This document shows, piece after piece, positions 1 through 7,218 of a DNA stretch of 10,802 nt (positions are counted from its first letter, which is position 1; each line of letters starts with the position of its first letter). The position numbers and the translations under genes were made by a program. The DNA lies in NCBI GenBank assembly GCA_017989575.1, contig JAGNPP010000064.1:1-10802 (forward strand), read 5' to 3'. The stretch is from Chryseobacterium sp. GTDB taxonomy: Bacteria > Bacteroidota > Bacteroidia > Flavobacteriales > Weeksellaceae. The notes beneath the pieces are model-generated. The model made no database searches, was not told the origin of the DNA, and saw nothing but the letters and a program-made list of their open reading frames with translations.

Positions 1-1013
1 TCCAGAGGGAAGTTTATTTGTCTTCGTCCAATATTTATTCTGTAACGCCAGATTGGGATGTCAGCGCGAGTTTCGATTTTCAATATAACAATCTTGATGC
101 GGATTTGGTGAATTTTTCTTTCCCGACGCGTTACACATCTTTGGATTCTTTTGCAACCACTTATCAATGGAAAAAACTGAAATTCTTGGGCAGTGTTTTG
201 GGAACTTTTGTTCACGAAGATGTGCAGCTTAATGCGAAATCGCCGGACAAAAATATTTGGACGCCAGCCACTTTTTTGAGTTATCAACCTTTTGAGTCCA
301 AGGATTTTACTTTGAGAGCATTCTACAAACGGATTTTCCGAATGCCGACTTTCAATGATTTGTACTACACAATGATTGGAAATTCTTTCCTTGAGCCGGA
401 ATTTACGAATCAATACAATCTTGGTTTTACCTATCATAAAGATTTTAATCATCAGAATTTCAAAGCTTTATATTTTAAAGTGGACGGCTATTTTAACAAA
501 GTTGAAAACAAAATCATCGCTTCACCAACTGGAAATATGTTTCGATGGATGATGCTGAATCTCGGCGAAGTGGAAATCTTGGGAACGGATGTCAATCTTC
601 AAGGTGAAATGCATTTCGGGAAACTGAAAATAAAGCCTTTAATTAATTATACTTTCCAACGCGCGAGAGATTTTTCGGATCGTGGAGAGACTTATTTTGG
701 TCATCAGATTCCTTATACGCCTTGGCATTCCGGTACTTTTTCTTTGATGTCGGATTACAAAGATTGGAGTTTCAATTACAGTTTTGTTTACGTTGGCGAG
801 CGCTACGATGGTCAGCAAAACAACATTCAGTACAATTACATTCAGCCTTGGTACACGCACGATTTGTCGATTCAGAAAAAGATGAATTGGAAAAGTCACC
901 AGTTCAAAGCCAGTTTCGAGGTCAATAATATTTTCAATCAATATTATGATGTCGTGCTGAATTATCCAATGCCAGGACGGAATTTCAAACTCATTTTAAG
1001 CTTTACATTATGA
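1..1013 (+). CDS. TonB-dependent outer membrane receptor, C-terminal beta-barrel (5' end outside window)
   Basis: This is the last part, about 336 residues, of a TonB-dependent receptor, the 22-stranded outer membrane barrel that imports ligands such as corrinoids or iron complexes using TonB energy. The frame is open from base 3 to the left edge, so the gene begins upstream; the TTG at 18 is only an internal leucine. What is seen is a run of alternating aromatic/polar strands, the receptor-type stretch FRMPTFNDLYY followed by GNSFLEPEFTNQY, the near-C-terminal FEVNNIFNQYYD, and the closing PGRNFKLILSFTL, all typical of the family. Plug domain and TonB box are not visible. Its stop overlaps the next start (ATGA), so the two are translationally coupled. 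With the downstream DUF5074-type genes, a BtuB-like vitamin B12 receptor is the best guess. The family is secure, the substrate is inference. Confidence 0.93.
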   Translation, partial: QREVYLSSSNIYSVTPDWDVSASFDFQYNNLDADLVNFSFPTRYTSLDSFATTYQWKKLKFLGSVLGTFVHEDVQLNAKSPDKNIWTPATFLSYQPFESKDFTLRAFYKRIFRMPTFNDLYYTMIGNSFLEPEFTNQYNLGFTYHKDFNHQNFKALYFKVDGYFNKVENKIIASPTGNMFRWMMLNLGEVEILGTDVNLQGEMHFGKLKIKPLINYTFQRARDFSDRGETYFGHQIPYTPWHSGTFSLMSDYKDWSFNYSFVYVGERYDGQQNNIQYNYIQPWYTHDLSIQKKMNWKSHQFKASFEVNNIFNQYYDVVLNYPMPGRNFKLILSFTL

Positions 1014-2140
1014 AAAAAATAAACTTTTTTCTGCTCATTTTACTTTGCCTGATGTCTTGCCGAACGGATGAAATCATTGTTCGACCAGAAGTTGAAGAAG
1101 GTCTTGCTCCGCCAGAAAATACGGCTATCAAAGGATTTTATCTTTTGAATGAAGGTAATATGGGAAGCAACAAATCGACTTTGGATTTCTTTGATTACAC
1201 CACGGGAAATTACCGAAGAAATATCTACGCGGAAATCAATCCGGATGTGGTGAAGGAATTGGGCGATGTGGGAAATGATATCAAAATCTACGGGAGCAAA
1301 CTCTACGCGGTCATTAATGTTTCCAATAAAATCGAAGTTCTGGACGCGAAAACGGCGAGGCGAATTAAAACCATTAATCTTGAAAATTGCAGATATATCA
1401 CTTTCAATGAAGGGAAAGTTTACGCCTCAAGTTATGCTGGGCCAATCGTTTTGGAACCCAATGCACCGCTCGGAAAAGTGGTCGAGATTGATACCCTTTC
1501 GCTTTCTGTAAAGAGGGAAGTGGTGGTTGGTTATCAGCCGGAAGAGATGCAAATAATAGGAAATCATCTTTACGTTGCCAATTCTGGCGGTTATCGTTTT
1601 CCGAATTACGACAGAACGGTTTCGGTTGTGGATTTGAATTCGTTTAAAGAAACCAAAAAAATCGATGTGGCCATCAATCTTCATCACATCGAGAAGGATA
1701 ATTACGGCGATTTGTACGTGAGTTCGAGAGGTAATTATTATGATATTTCATCCAGCTTATTTTTAGTAGATCCGATTTCTGGAACAGTGAAAAAAGACTT
1801 CAAAATTGCCGTCAGCGAAATGACGATTGTGAATGATAAGCTTTATTATTTCGGCAACGACTTCAATTACAACACCAATACTTCCAGCAAATCTTTCGGA
1901 ATTATCGATGTGAAAACCGAGCAGATTATTTCTAATAAAATCATCGATCAGCAATATGCAGACGAAATCAAAACGCCGTACGGAATTGCCGTCAACCCAA
2001 TCACAGAGGACATTTACATCACCGATGCTCGGAATTATGTTTCCACAGGATTTGTCTACTGTTTCGATAAAAACGGAAAATTAAAATGGAAAACCGAAGC
2101 CGGAAATATCCCTGCGCATTTCACCTTTTTATACAAATAA
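1010..2140 (+). CDS. DUF5074/YncE-type beta-propeller surface lipoprotein (BtuG-like candidate)
   Basis: The 376-residue product starts with a lipoprotein signal: a hydrophobic stretch and lipobox LMSC with the lipidated cysteine at residue 17. The residues after it (RTDE) are acidic, as in the export signals that send flavobacterial lipoproteins to the cell surface. The body shows blade-like repeats (GSKLYAVINVSNKIEVLD, GKVYASSY, GNHLYVANSGG, DLYVSSRGN), the pattern of a YncE/DUF5074 beta-propeller. LLNEGNMGSNKSTLDF near the N-terminus has a counterpart in the protein encoded at 3384-4994. In Bacteroides, propeller lipoproteins of this kind (BtuG) sit on the TonB receptor BtuB and bind vitamin B12 very tightly; length and neighbour agree. 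The start is fixed by the ATGA overlap with the receptor gene. Assignment to DUF5074 rests on motif recognition; the ligand is inference. Confidence 0.85.
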   Translation: MKKINFFLLILLCLMSCRTDEIIVRPEVEEGLAPPENTAIKGFYLLNEGNMGSNKSTLDFFDYTTGNYRRNIYAEINPDVVKELGDVGNDIKIYGSKLYAVINVSNKIEVLDAKTARRIKTINLENCRYITFNEGKVYASSYAGPIVLEPNAPLGKVVEIDTLSLSVKREVVVGYQPEEMQIIGNHLYVANSGGYRFPNYDRTVSVVDLNSFKETKKIDVAINLHHIEKDNYGDLYVSSRGNYYDISSSLFLVDPISGTVKKDFKIAVSEMTIVNDKLYYFGNDFNYNTNTSSKSFGIIDVKTEQIISNKIIDQQYADEIKTPYGIAVNPITEDIYITDARNYVSTGFVYCFDKNGKLKWKTEAGNIPAHFTFLYK

Positions 2141-2152
2141 ATCATTATAAAT

Positions 2153-3355
2153 ATGAAAAATACTAATTCTAAAATCGCTATTTACGCTTTCCTTTCCCTT
2201 GGAATTATCGCTTGTAAAAGTGACAGAGATGAGGTTGATGGTGGAACTACGCCCATTGCACTTCTGAAAGATTCTTACACGATAGACCGCTTCAAAGTTC
2301 TGAACATTGCGCCGGAAATTTCTGCCAACTCCAACCTTATTTGGAGCGTGAATGATTCAGTGATTTCTAGCAATTTGGATTTGGATTTTATCAGTCCTTA
2401 CGCCAAAACTTATCCTTTGACTTTGAAGGTTGAAACCAACGGAACCACAACAACTTACAGTTCGAAGATCATTGTTAATAAAGAAAATACAGCGTACAGC
2501 AAGTATATTTCCAAAGTCTTGGAATATCAGCCTGCAGTTGGACAATTCATCAACAAACTTCCAATTTTTGAAACGGGTGATAGCTCAGAAAAAATGTTGA
2601 CCAAAGCGAGTGAATATCTCATTGGAGAAAACTCAAAAGCGTTGACTTTAGGAGGTTTCGGAGGTTACGTGGTTTTTGGTTTTGATCACACGATTCCAAA
2701 TATGAATGGTCGAGATTTCAAAGTTCTTGGAAATGCTTTTTGGGCAAATGGAACTGGACCGGAACGCACCGGAAACTGCGAACCTGGAATCATAATGGTG
2801 GCTTATGACAAAAATAAAAACGGAAAACCCGATGCAGATGAATGGTACGAAATCGCAGGAAGCGAGTATTTCAAAGATTCAACCATAAAGAATTATGCCA
2901 TCAAATATCACAAACAGGCTGATAATCATATTCCTGTGAAAGGAAGCGCATCTTGGCAGTTGGACATAGAGCACGTGAAGTGGGAAGATAATCAAGGAAA
3001 TAGTGGATTTAAAACCAAGAACTCATTCAACACGCAAAGTTATTATCCGCTTTGGTTTTCTACTGTAAGTTATACATTGTCAGGAACTAAGATTGCTGAT
3101 AATTATGTTGACCAAAGTGGCGCGGGAACTTTCTGGGTTGGGAAATCTTACGCTTTCGGCTATGCAGACAACGCACCAAACAGCGACGAAGCTTCCAACA
3201 TAGATATTTCTTGGGCGGTAGACAAAAACGGAAAGTACGTTCAACTTCCCGGAATCGATTTCGTGAAAGTTTACACCGCAACCAATCAAGAAGCTGGCTG
3301 GCTGGGAGAAATTTCTACCGAAGTGGCTGGCGCTTACAATCTCTTTTTAAAATAA
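2153..3355 (+). CDS. Surface lipoprotein with PKD-like domain and EF-hand-like loop
   Basis: The 400-residue product has a lipoprotein signal (lipobox IIAC, cysteine at residue 21) followed by KSDRDEVD, an acidic stretch that suggests surface export. Residues about 35-110 look like a PKD-like beta-sandwich (IWSVNDSVISSN, YPLTLKVETNG). The larger C-terminal part carries GGFGGYVVFGFDHTIPN, then a perfect EF-hand-type calcium loop DKNKNGKPDADE at residues 219-230, then WYEIAGSEY. I recognise the family only as Bacteroidetes cell-surface proteins that accompany TonB receptors and DUF5074 propellers; I know of no biochemical function. It lies 12 bases after the preceding stop and 28 before the next start, clearly within the operon. 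A role as accessory ligand-binding or scaffolding protein beside the receptor is inference. Calcium binding by the loop is likely from its residues but untested. Confidence 0.85.
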   Translation: MKNTNSKIAIYAFLSLGIIACKSDRDEVDGGTTPIALLKDSYTIDRFKVLNIAPEISANSNLIWSVNDSVISSNLDLDFISPYAKTYPLTLKVETNGTTTTYSSKIIVNKENTAYSKYISKVLEYQPAVGQFINKLPIFETGDSSEKMLTKASEYLIGENSKALTLGGFGGYVVFGFDHTIPNMNGRDFKVLGNAFWANGTGPERTGNCEPGIIMVAYDKNKNGKPDADEWYEIAGSEYFKDSTIKNYAIKYHKQADNHIPVKGSASWQLDIEHVKWEDNQGNSGFKTKNSFNTQSYYPLWFSTVSYTLSGTKIADNYVDQSGAGTFWVGKSYAFGYADNAPNSDEASNIDISWAVDKNGKYVQLPGIDFVKVYTATNQEAGWLGEISTEVAGAYNLFLK

Positions 3356-3383
3356 ATAACAATAAATATTTTTAGTAAAACTT

Positions 3384-4994
3384 ATGAAAAAATTCTATTT
3401 ATTCTCGGCAATTGCATTCGGGATTTGGGGTCAGGCACAGAATTATACCAACGGGTATTTTATGATTAATGAAGGTCAGTTCGGTTCTGCGAATGGCTCT
3501 TTGAACTTTGTAACCAATTCGGATGAAATCATTTATCGTCCTTACGCAACGGAAAATAGCAATGGTGCTTTTGGTGCGACGGCGCAATTTGGAACTGTCT
3601 ATGGTGGAAAGCTTTTCGTGGTTTCCAAACAAGCAAGTGACAATGACGCAACTTATTCAGCAGGTGGAAGATTGGTGGTTGCAGACGCTGTGACACTTAA
3701 AAAACTCAAAGGTTTCAATGAGATTGATGGAAAAGATGGTCGTTCTTTCCTTGGCGTGGACGAGAAAACCGGCTACATCGGAACATCCAACGGCATCTAT
3801 CTTTTTGATATAGAAAATTTGACGATTGGCGCTTTGATATCTGGAACAGATGTGGTTGTGGATGCAAGTCCGGATCCGTACAAAACTTTGAACCAAATTG
3901 GAAATATGATTCGCACGTCGCAATACGTTTTTGCCATCAAGCAAGATTTGGGAATCTATGTCATTAATCCTAAAACGCATCAGATTGTTCAGACGATTTC
4001 TGGCTCGTTTAATTCTATTGTTCAGGCGAAAGATGGCAGTGTTTGGGCTATCAAAAGCGATCAATTGGTGAATATTAATTCTACGACATTTGCGCAAACC
4101 AACTATGCAATTCCTACGAAAAAGTACGACGGAACTTGGGGCGCTTGGAATGCTGGACCTTTCACTGCAAGTATTCACGAAAATTCACTTTACTTTTTCC
4201 CGATTGATGGTTGGTCAACGAGTAATACTTTGGTGAAGTTTGATGTGACTTCCAAAAGTTTTGACGAAAATTATCTGACGGTTCCAAGTTCAGCCGGCGA
4301 TATCTATGGTGCTGGTATCCGTATCAATCCACAAACTCAGGATTTTATCATTACGCCAAACGAGTTTTATTACACGGACCGAATCATTAGATTTAACAAA
4401 GAAAAAGTTCAGCAATCCTTATTGACACTTGGAAATGGTTGGTATCAATCGATGCCGGTTTTCCCAGATGTGAATTCGCCAATCGTCAATTCAGCGTTTC
4501 CAACAGAAACTTTTCTGACAGGCGTTGCAACTATCGATTTGAAGAATCTGGTTTCTGATGATGACAATCTTTCGCTGGCAATTGTAAAATCTATCAAATC
4601 AAATAGTAACACTTCGGCAATCCAAGCTGAAATCAATTCCAATGACGAGTTGGTTCTGACGCCAATCAATGCGGGAACTGCGAATGTGGTTATCAGTTTT
4701 AATTCTAATGGTAGAGTGGTGGAGAAGACCATTTCTGTAAGTTCCTCATCATTAGCAACGGCTGAAATCAAGAAATTGCAACTCAGCATTTATCCAAATC
4801 CAACAGCCGATATTTTGAATATCAAGACGCAGGACAGAGTGGTTGAAGTTTCAATTTTTGATATTTCTGGAAGACAAATTAATGCTAAAATCAATAACGG
4901 ACAAGTTGATGTGAATGCACTTCAAAAAGGAAATTACATCCTAAAAGTGGTAACAGAAAAAGCGGTTTATCAAGAGAAATTTATCAAGAAATAA
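3384..4994 (+). CDS. DUF5074-type beta-propeller protein with T9SS type A sorting domain
   Basis: The 536-residue product has a signal peptide (cleavage likely at GQA|QN, residues 18/19) and no lipobox. Residues about 20-365 form a propeller related to the lipoprotein two genes upstream; INEGQFGSANGSLNF at residues 28-42 matches that protein's LLNEGNMGSNKSTLDF. Residues about 366-455 are an Ig-like linker (FLTGVATIDLKNLVSDDDN, INAGTANVVISFNSNG). The C-terminus is a standard type A sorting domain: YPNPTADILNI at residues 470-480, then VSIFDISGRQ and the terminal KGNYILKVVTEKAVY region. T9SS substrates of this type cross the outer membrane and are released or attached to the surface. It is the last gene of the operon, 22 bases before a hairpin terminator. 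It is probably a second, T9SS-delivered ligand-capture protein; corrinoid as the ligand is inference from the locus. Confidence 0.9.
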   Translation: MKKFYLFSAIAFGIWGQAQNYTNGYFMINEGQFGSANGSLNFVTNSDEIIYRPYATENSNGAFGATAQFGTVYGGKLFVVSKQASDNDATYSAGGRLVVADAVTLKKLKGFNEIDGKDGRSFLGVDEKTGYIGTSNGIYLFDIENLTIGALISGTDVVVDASPDPYKTLNQIGNMIRTSQYVFAIKQDLGIYVINPKTHQIVQTISGSFNSIVQAKDGSVWAIKSDQLVNINSTTFAQTNYAIPTKKYDGTWGAWNAGPFTASIHENSLYFFPIDGWSTSNTLVKFDVTSKSFDENYLTVPSSAGDIYGAGIRINPQTQDFIITPNEFYYTDRIIRFNKEKVQQSLLTLGNGWYQSMPVFPDVNSPIVNSAFPTETFLTGVATIDLKNLVSDDDNLSLAIVKSIKSNSNTSAIQAEINSNDELVLTPINAGTANVVISFNSNGRVVEKTISVSSSSLATAEIKKLQLSIYPNPTADILNIKTQDRVVEVSIFDISGRQINAKINNGQVDVNALQKGNYILKVVTEKAVYQEKFIKK

Positions 4995-5015
4995 TTTTAT
5001 TAATTTAAAATTTTC

Positions 5016-5048
5016 AAGGCCTTCAAATTAAATTTTGGAGGCTTTTTT
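5016..5048 (+). terminator. Rho-independent terminator of the receptor operon
   Basis: Bases 5016-5027 pair with 5034-5045 over 12 positions with two G-U wobbles and a 6-base loop (TTAAAT). A T6 run at 5043-5048 overlaps the 3' arm. It lies 22 bases past the stop of the T9SS propeller gene and is well placed to end the operon. Confidence 0.85.
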
Positions 5049-5249
5049 GTGTTTTTTGATTGTCTATTTGGATGTTAAATTCTCAAAAATAATCCATTAA
5101 AGTAGAATTATTTTCAATTTTACGTAAATGTCGAAACAACCGCATGAATGAGAATTATACCTAAAATTATCTTATGTTAATTTTGGTAAATTATTTTAAT
5201 ACTCTGATTATTAGCTTTTTAAGGTAAAAGGGTGTCTGTTGGGACTCAA

Positions 5250-5277
5250 TTGTTTTATACTATGAAGTTTAATTTTG
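5250..5277 (+). promoter_or_regulatory. Bacteroidetes-type promoter (-33 TTG, -7 TAATTTTG)
   Basis: TTG at 5250-5252 is followed by exactly 17 bases and then TAATTTTG at 5270-5277, a full match to the Bacteroidetes consensus TTG-N17-TAnnTTTG used by their primary sigma factor. Transcription should begin a few bases after 5277, about 45 bases before the first possible start (5327) and 100 before the preferred one (5381). Confidence 0.75.
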
Positions 5278-5380
5278 TTCCTTTGTCTCATTGAAAAAGT
5301 AAATTTATATTTTTTCAAATATCGCAATGATGGCAAGAACACAAATTTTGAAAGACATTAGACCAAACATTTTTCTTGAT

Positions 5381-5962
5381 ATGAGAAAAGTGTTTGGGAT
5401 TTTGTTTTTCATTTTATCTCATATTGTTTTTGCGCACGTTGGTATTGAAACGAAACCAAATTTTGGTTTAGAGGCGGAAATACTTGTTTTAGATTCTATC
5501 ATTGTAGATCAAAAAGACAGTGTTGAATCTGAGGAAAAAATATACGTCACATCTGGAACAACGCTTATTAATTTGGACAATACGATTGATGAAAAAATCG
5601 TCATCGTACAATCTCCAGATTCCAAAACCAAAATTCAGAAAATAGCCAAGACAGTCACGCCTAAGAAAGTTCTAAATAAATCTCTTCCTACAAAAACTGT
5701 AGCCAAAAATCCCGAACCGCCGACTGAATATTACTATCCTTCCAACAAGACAGACCTTCTTTATTCCACAAACGAATCGTTTATAAAAGCTGTTGTTCCT
5801 TCAACAGATTCTCATTCTAAATTTTTTATTAAACCGATTACAATTGCCGGTGATCTAATATTTAAAAAATTAGAACAGAAGAGTTATTTGATTTGTTATC
5901 AAGGTGTTGCAGCTGAATACCAGAACTTTATTTCCGGAAGAGCACCTCCTGTTCACGCCTAA
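5381..5962 (+). CDS. Small secreted protein of unknown function
   Basis: I do not recognise a characterised family. The frame is open from an ATG at 5327, but the ATG at 5381 is preferred because it places MRKVFGILFFILSHIVFA directly at the N-terminus as a signal peptide, with cleavage likely at FA|HV, giving a 193-residue precursor. Starting at 5327 would add 18 residues ahead of it. The mature protein has an acidic segment with YVTSGTTLINLDN, a basic, Lys/Thr/Pro-rich linker (TPKKVLNKSLPTKTVAKN) and a C-terminal part ending in FISGRAPPVHA. There is no lipobox, sorting domain or further membrane span, so it is probably periplasmic or secreted. It has its own promoter and precedes the giant gene in the same direction by 89 bases, which suggests, without proving, that they work together. 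Confidence 0.75.
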   Translation: MRKVFGILFFILSHIVFAHVGIETKPNFGLEAEILVLDSIIVDQKDSVESEEKIYVTSGTTLINLDNTIDEKIVIVQSPDSKTKIQKIAKTVTPKKVLNKSLPTKTVAKNPEPPTEYYYPSNKTDLLYSTNESFIKAVVPSTDSHSKFFIKPITIAGDLIFKKLEQKSYLICYQGVAAEYQNFISGRAPPVHA

Positions 5963-5990
5963 AAAAACACAAATATTTTTATTTCATTCC

Positions 5991-6029
5991 TTTCTTTTTG
6001 CAGTTAAAGCTACTGTAAGAAAGAATTTT
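5991..6029 (+). terminator. Hairpin between the small secreted protein and the giant gene
   Basis: Bases 5991-6004 pair with 6012-6025 over 14 positions, with one C-A mismatch at 5994/6022, G-U wobbles and a 7-base loop. TTTTC follows at 6026-6030. It could terminate the upstream gene. It ends only 23 bases before the giant gene's ATG and no good promoter is visible after it, so partial read-through or attenuation is also possible. Confidence 0.6.
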
Positions 6030-6051
6030 CTATTATTTAAACTTAAAAAAA

Positions 6052-6852
6052 ATGAAAAAACATTATATTTTCTTTTTTAATATTAGGCTACTCATATTTA
6101 TTATAATATTTTCAGCTTTTAACATTACGCAGGTTTTCGCTCAAACTACTGTCACCAACAGAATTGCGTTGGCTAATGATGATGTGGAGCAGGCGTTGTC
6201 CGGCAAAATGTACTTTGATAGTTCTGATCTTGAACTTGGATACGATGATTTTGACAATCAAAGAAATCAAACGGTAGGTCTTCTTTTCAGAGGCTTAAGT
6301 ATTCCACAAGGAGCCACGATCACAAATGCTTATGTTCGTTTTACGGCAGATGGCTCGTCAAGTGGTTCAGTTTCTTTGAGAATATCTGGACATGATACCA
6401 ATAGTGGTACTGCATTTTCTAATGCTACCTATCATCTTACCAATCTTCCAAAGACTGTCGCAGTGGACTGGTCTCTTTCATCTTGGAGCAGCAGCAACAC
6501 TTATAACACGCCTGACATCAAATCTGTAATACAACAAATTGTAAATCGCGGAGGTTGGGCAAGTGGTAATAATATCAGTATTATCATTCAAGACATAAGC
6601 GGAAATTCAAATTATCGAAAAGCTTATGCTTATAATGAAAGCGCAAGCAGAGCCGCAGAACTAGTGGTGACATACACAATTTGTTCGCCAGAGATTCCTT
6701 CTCCGGTATTTGTTTTAGGCGCATCTAGCAACAGATGTCCCGGAACCATTGGCACCACATATACCGCCAATTCTGCGGGTGCGACAGGTATGACTTATAG
6801 TATTTCCAATTCAGGAACAGGTACTCAGCCTTTGATTAACGCTTCTACCTGA
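6052..6852 (+). CDS. N-terminal fragment of the giant protein: signal peptide, beta-sandwich, part of first Ig-like repeat
   Basis: This 266-residue frame is what would be translated if the TGA at 6850 is real. The signal peptide is long and hydrophobic (LLIFIIIFSAFNITQVFA, then QTT). Residues 32-210 form a beta-sandwich recognisable from MYFDSSDLELGYDDFDNQ, VGLLFRGLSIPQGATITNAY, VIQQIVNRGGWASGNN and the closing AAELVVTYT. This DNRLRE-like module is common at the front of secreted bacterial proteins. The start is favoured by an A8 run just upstream and the immediate MKK signal peptide. The frame stops in the middle of an Ig-like repeat, so the fragment is not a natural end; if secreted it would lack all downstream modules and any sorting domain. 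Confidence 0.75.
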   Translation: MKKHYIFFFNIRLLIFIIIFSAFNITQVFAQTTVTNRIALANDDVEQALSGKMYFDSSDLELGYDDFDNQRNQTVGLLFRGLSIPQGATITNAYVRFTADGSSSGSVSLRISGHDTNSGTAFSNATYHLTNLPKTVAVDWSLSSWSSSNTYNTPDIKSVIQQIVNRGGWASGNNISIIIQDISGNSNYRKAYAYNESASRAAELVVTYTICSPEIPSPVFVLGASSNRCPGTIGTTYTANSAGATGMTYSISNSGTGTQPLINAST

Positions 6853-7218
6853 GCCGTAACGTATGCAGCAAATTGGTCAGGAACAAGTATAATAACTGCT
6901 ACTGCACAAGGTTGTAAAGGACCAAAAACGGCTACACATCCAGTAACTACAGGACCACAGGTTGGTACGCCAGTCTTTGGATCTAATTCAAATAGTCGAT
7001 GTACCGCTGCGGGATTTGTAGATTACATAGCTACTGCTTCTGGTGCCCAAAGTATTACTTACAGTATTAGTAATAGTGGGACAGGCACACAACCAACAAT
7101 TGTTCCAGCTACAGGAAGAGTAACCTATGACGCTAATTGGAGCGGAACTTCTACAATCACTGCTTTAGCATCCGGATGTAGTACTACGGCTTCTGCGACT
7201 TTTATAGTTAATTCTAGA
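6703..7218 (+). repeat. Tandem Ig-like protein repeat, two copies of about 89 residues
   Basis: Copy 1 starts near 6703 (SPVFVLGASSNRC) and copy 2 near 6970 (PVFGSNSNSRC), about 267 bases apart. Both contain TYSISNSGTGTQP (6793-6831 and 7057-7095), then (S/A)TxxVTY, ANWSGTS and a closing GC. A cysteine near the start and one near the end of each copy may form a disulphide. The DNA of the copies has diverged strongly at synonymous sites, so this is an old repeat held at protein level. The TGA at 6850 lies in copy 1 at a position that is glycine in copy 2. Confidence 0.8.
6850..6852 (+). other. In-frame TGA interrupting the giant gene
   Basis: Copy 1 of the Ig-like repeat reads S-T-stop-A-V-T-Y where copy 2 reads A-T-G-R-V-T-Y. 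A single G-to-T change turns GGA (Gly) into TGA. The same frame stays open and homologous for nearly 1.3 kb afterwards. Confidence 0.85.

Larger units (their letters stand above)
4995..5326. other. Intergenic region, 332 bases, AT-rich
   Basis: It contains the operon terminator (5016-5048) and the promoter of the next gene (5250-5277). Between them, 5049-5249, I see no coding frame of convincing composition and no RNA gene. A weak inverted repeat (5086-5093 with 5107-5114, all A/T) and an isolated TAATTTTG at 5178-5185 without a matching upstream TTG are present but not interpretable. Confidence 0.7.

Noticed and set aside
18..20. TTG as a start codon for the first gene
   Set aside because: The frame is open to the left edge and begins in the middle of receptor barrel strands, so the gene simply starts outside the window.
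3657..4178. 173-codon reading frame on the minus strand inside the T9SS propeller gene
   Set aside because: It lies wholly opposite a well-supported gene, has no signal or domain character, and is Arg/Cys/His-rich as expected of an antisense shadow.
4445..4789. 114-codon minus-strand frame
   Set aside because: It mirrors the Ig-like linker of the plus-strand gene and has no independent support.
5086..5114. Inverted repeat AAAATAAT / ATTATTTT
   Set aside because: Only A/T pairs in AT-rich DNA with a 13-base gap; expected by chance and not followed by a T run.
5178..5185. Second TAATTTTG as an additional promoter
   Set aside because: It matches the -7 element but has no TTG at the proper distance upstream, unlike the one at 5270.
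5327..5380. Longer start (ATG at 5327) for the small secreted protein
   Set aside because: It would put 18 polar/mixed residues before a complete signal peptide; possible because the promoter lies upstream of both, but less likely than 5381.
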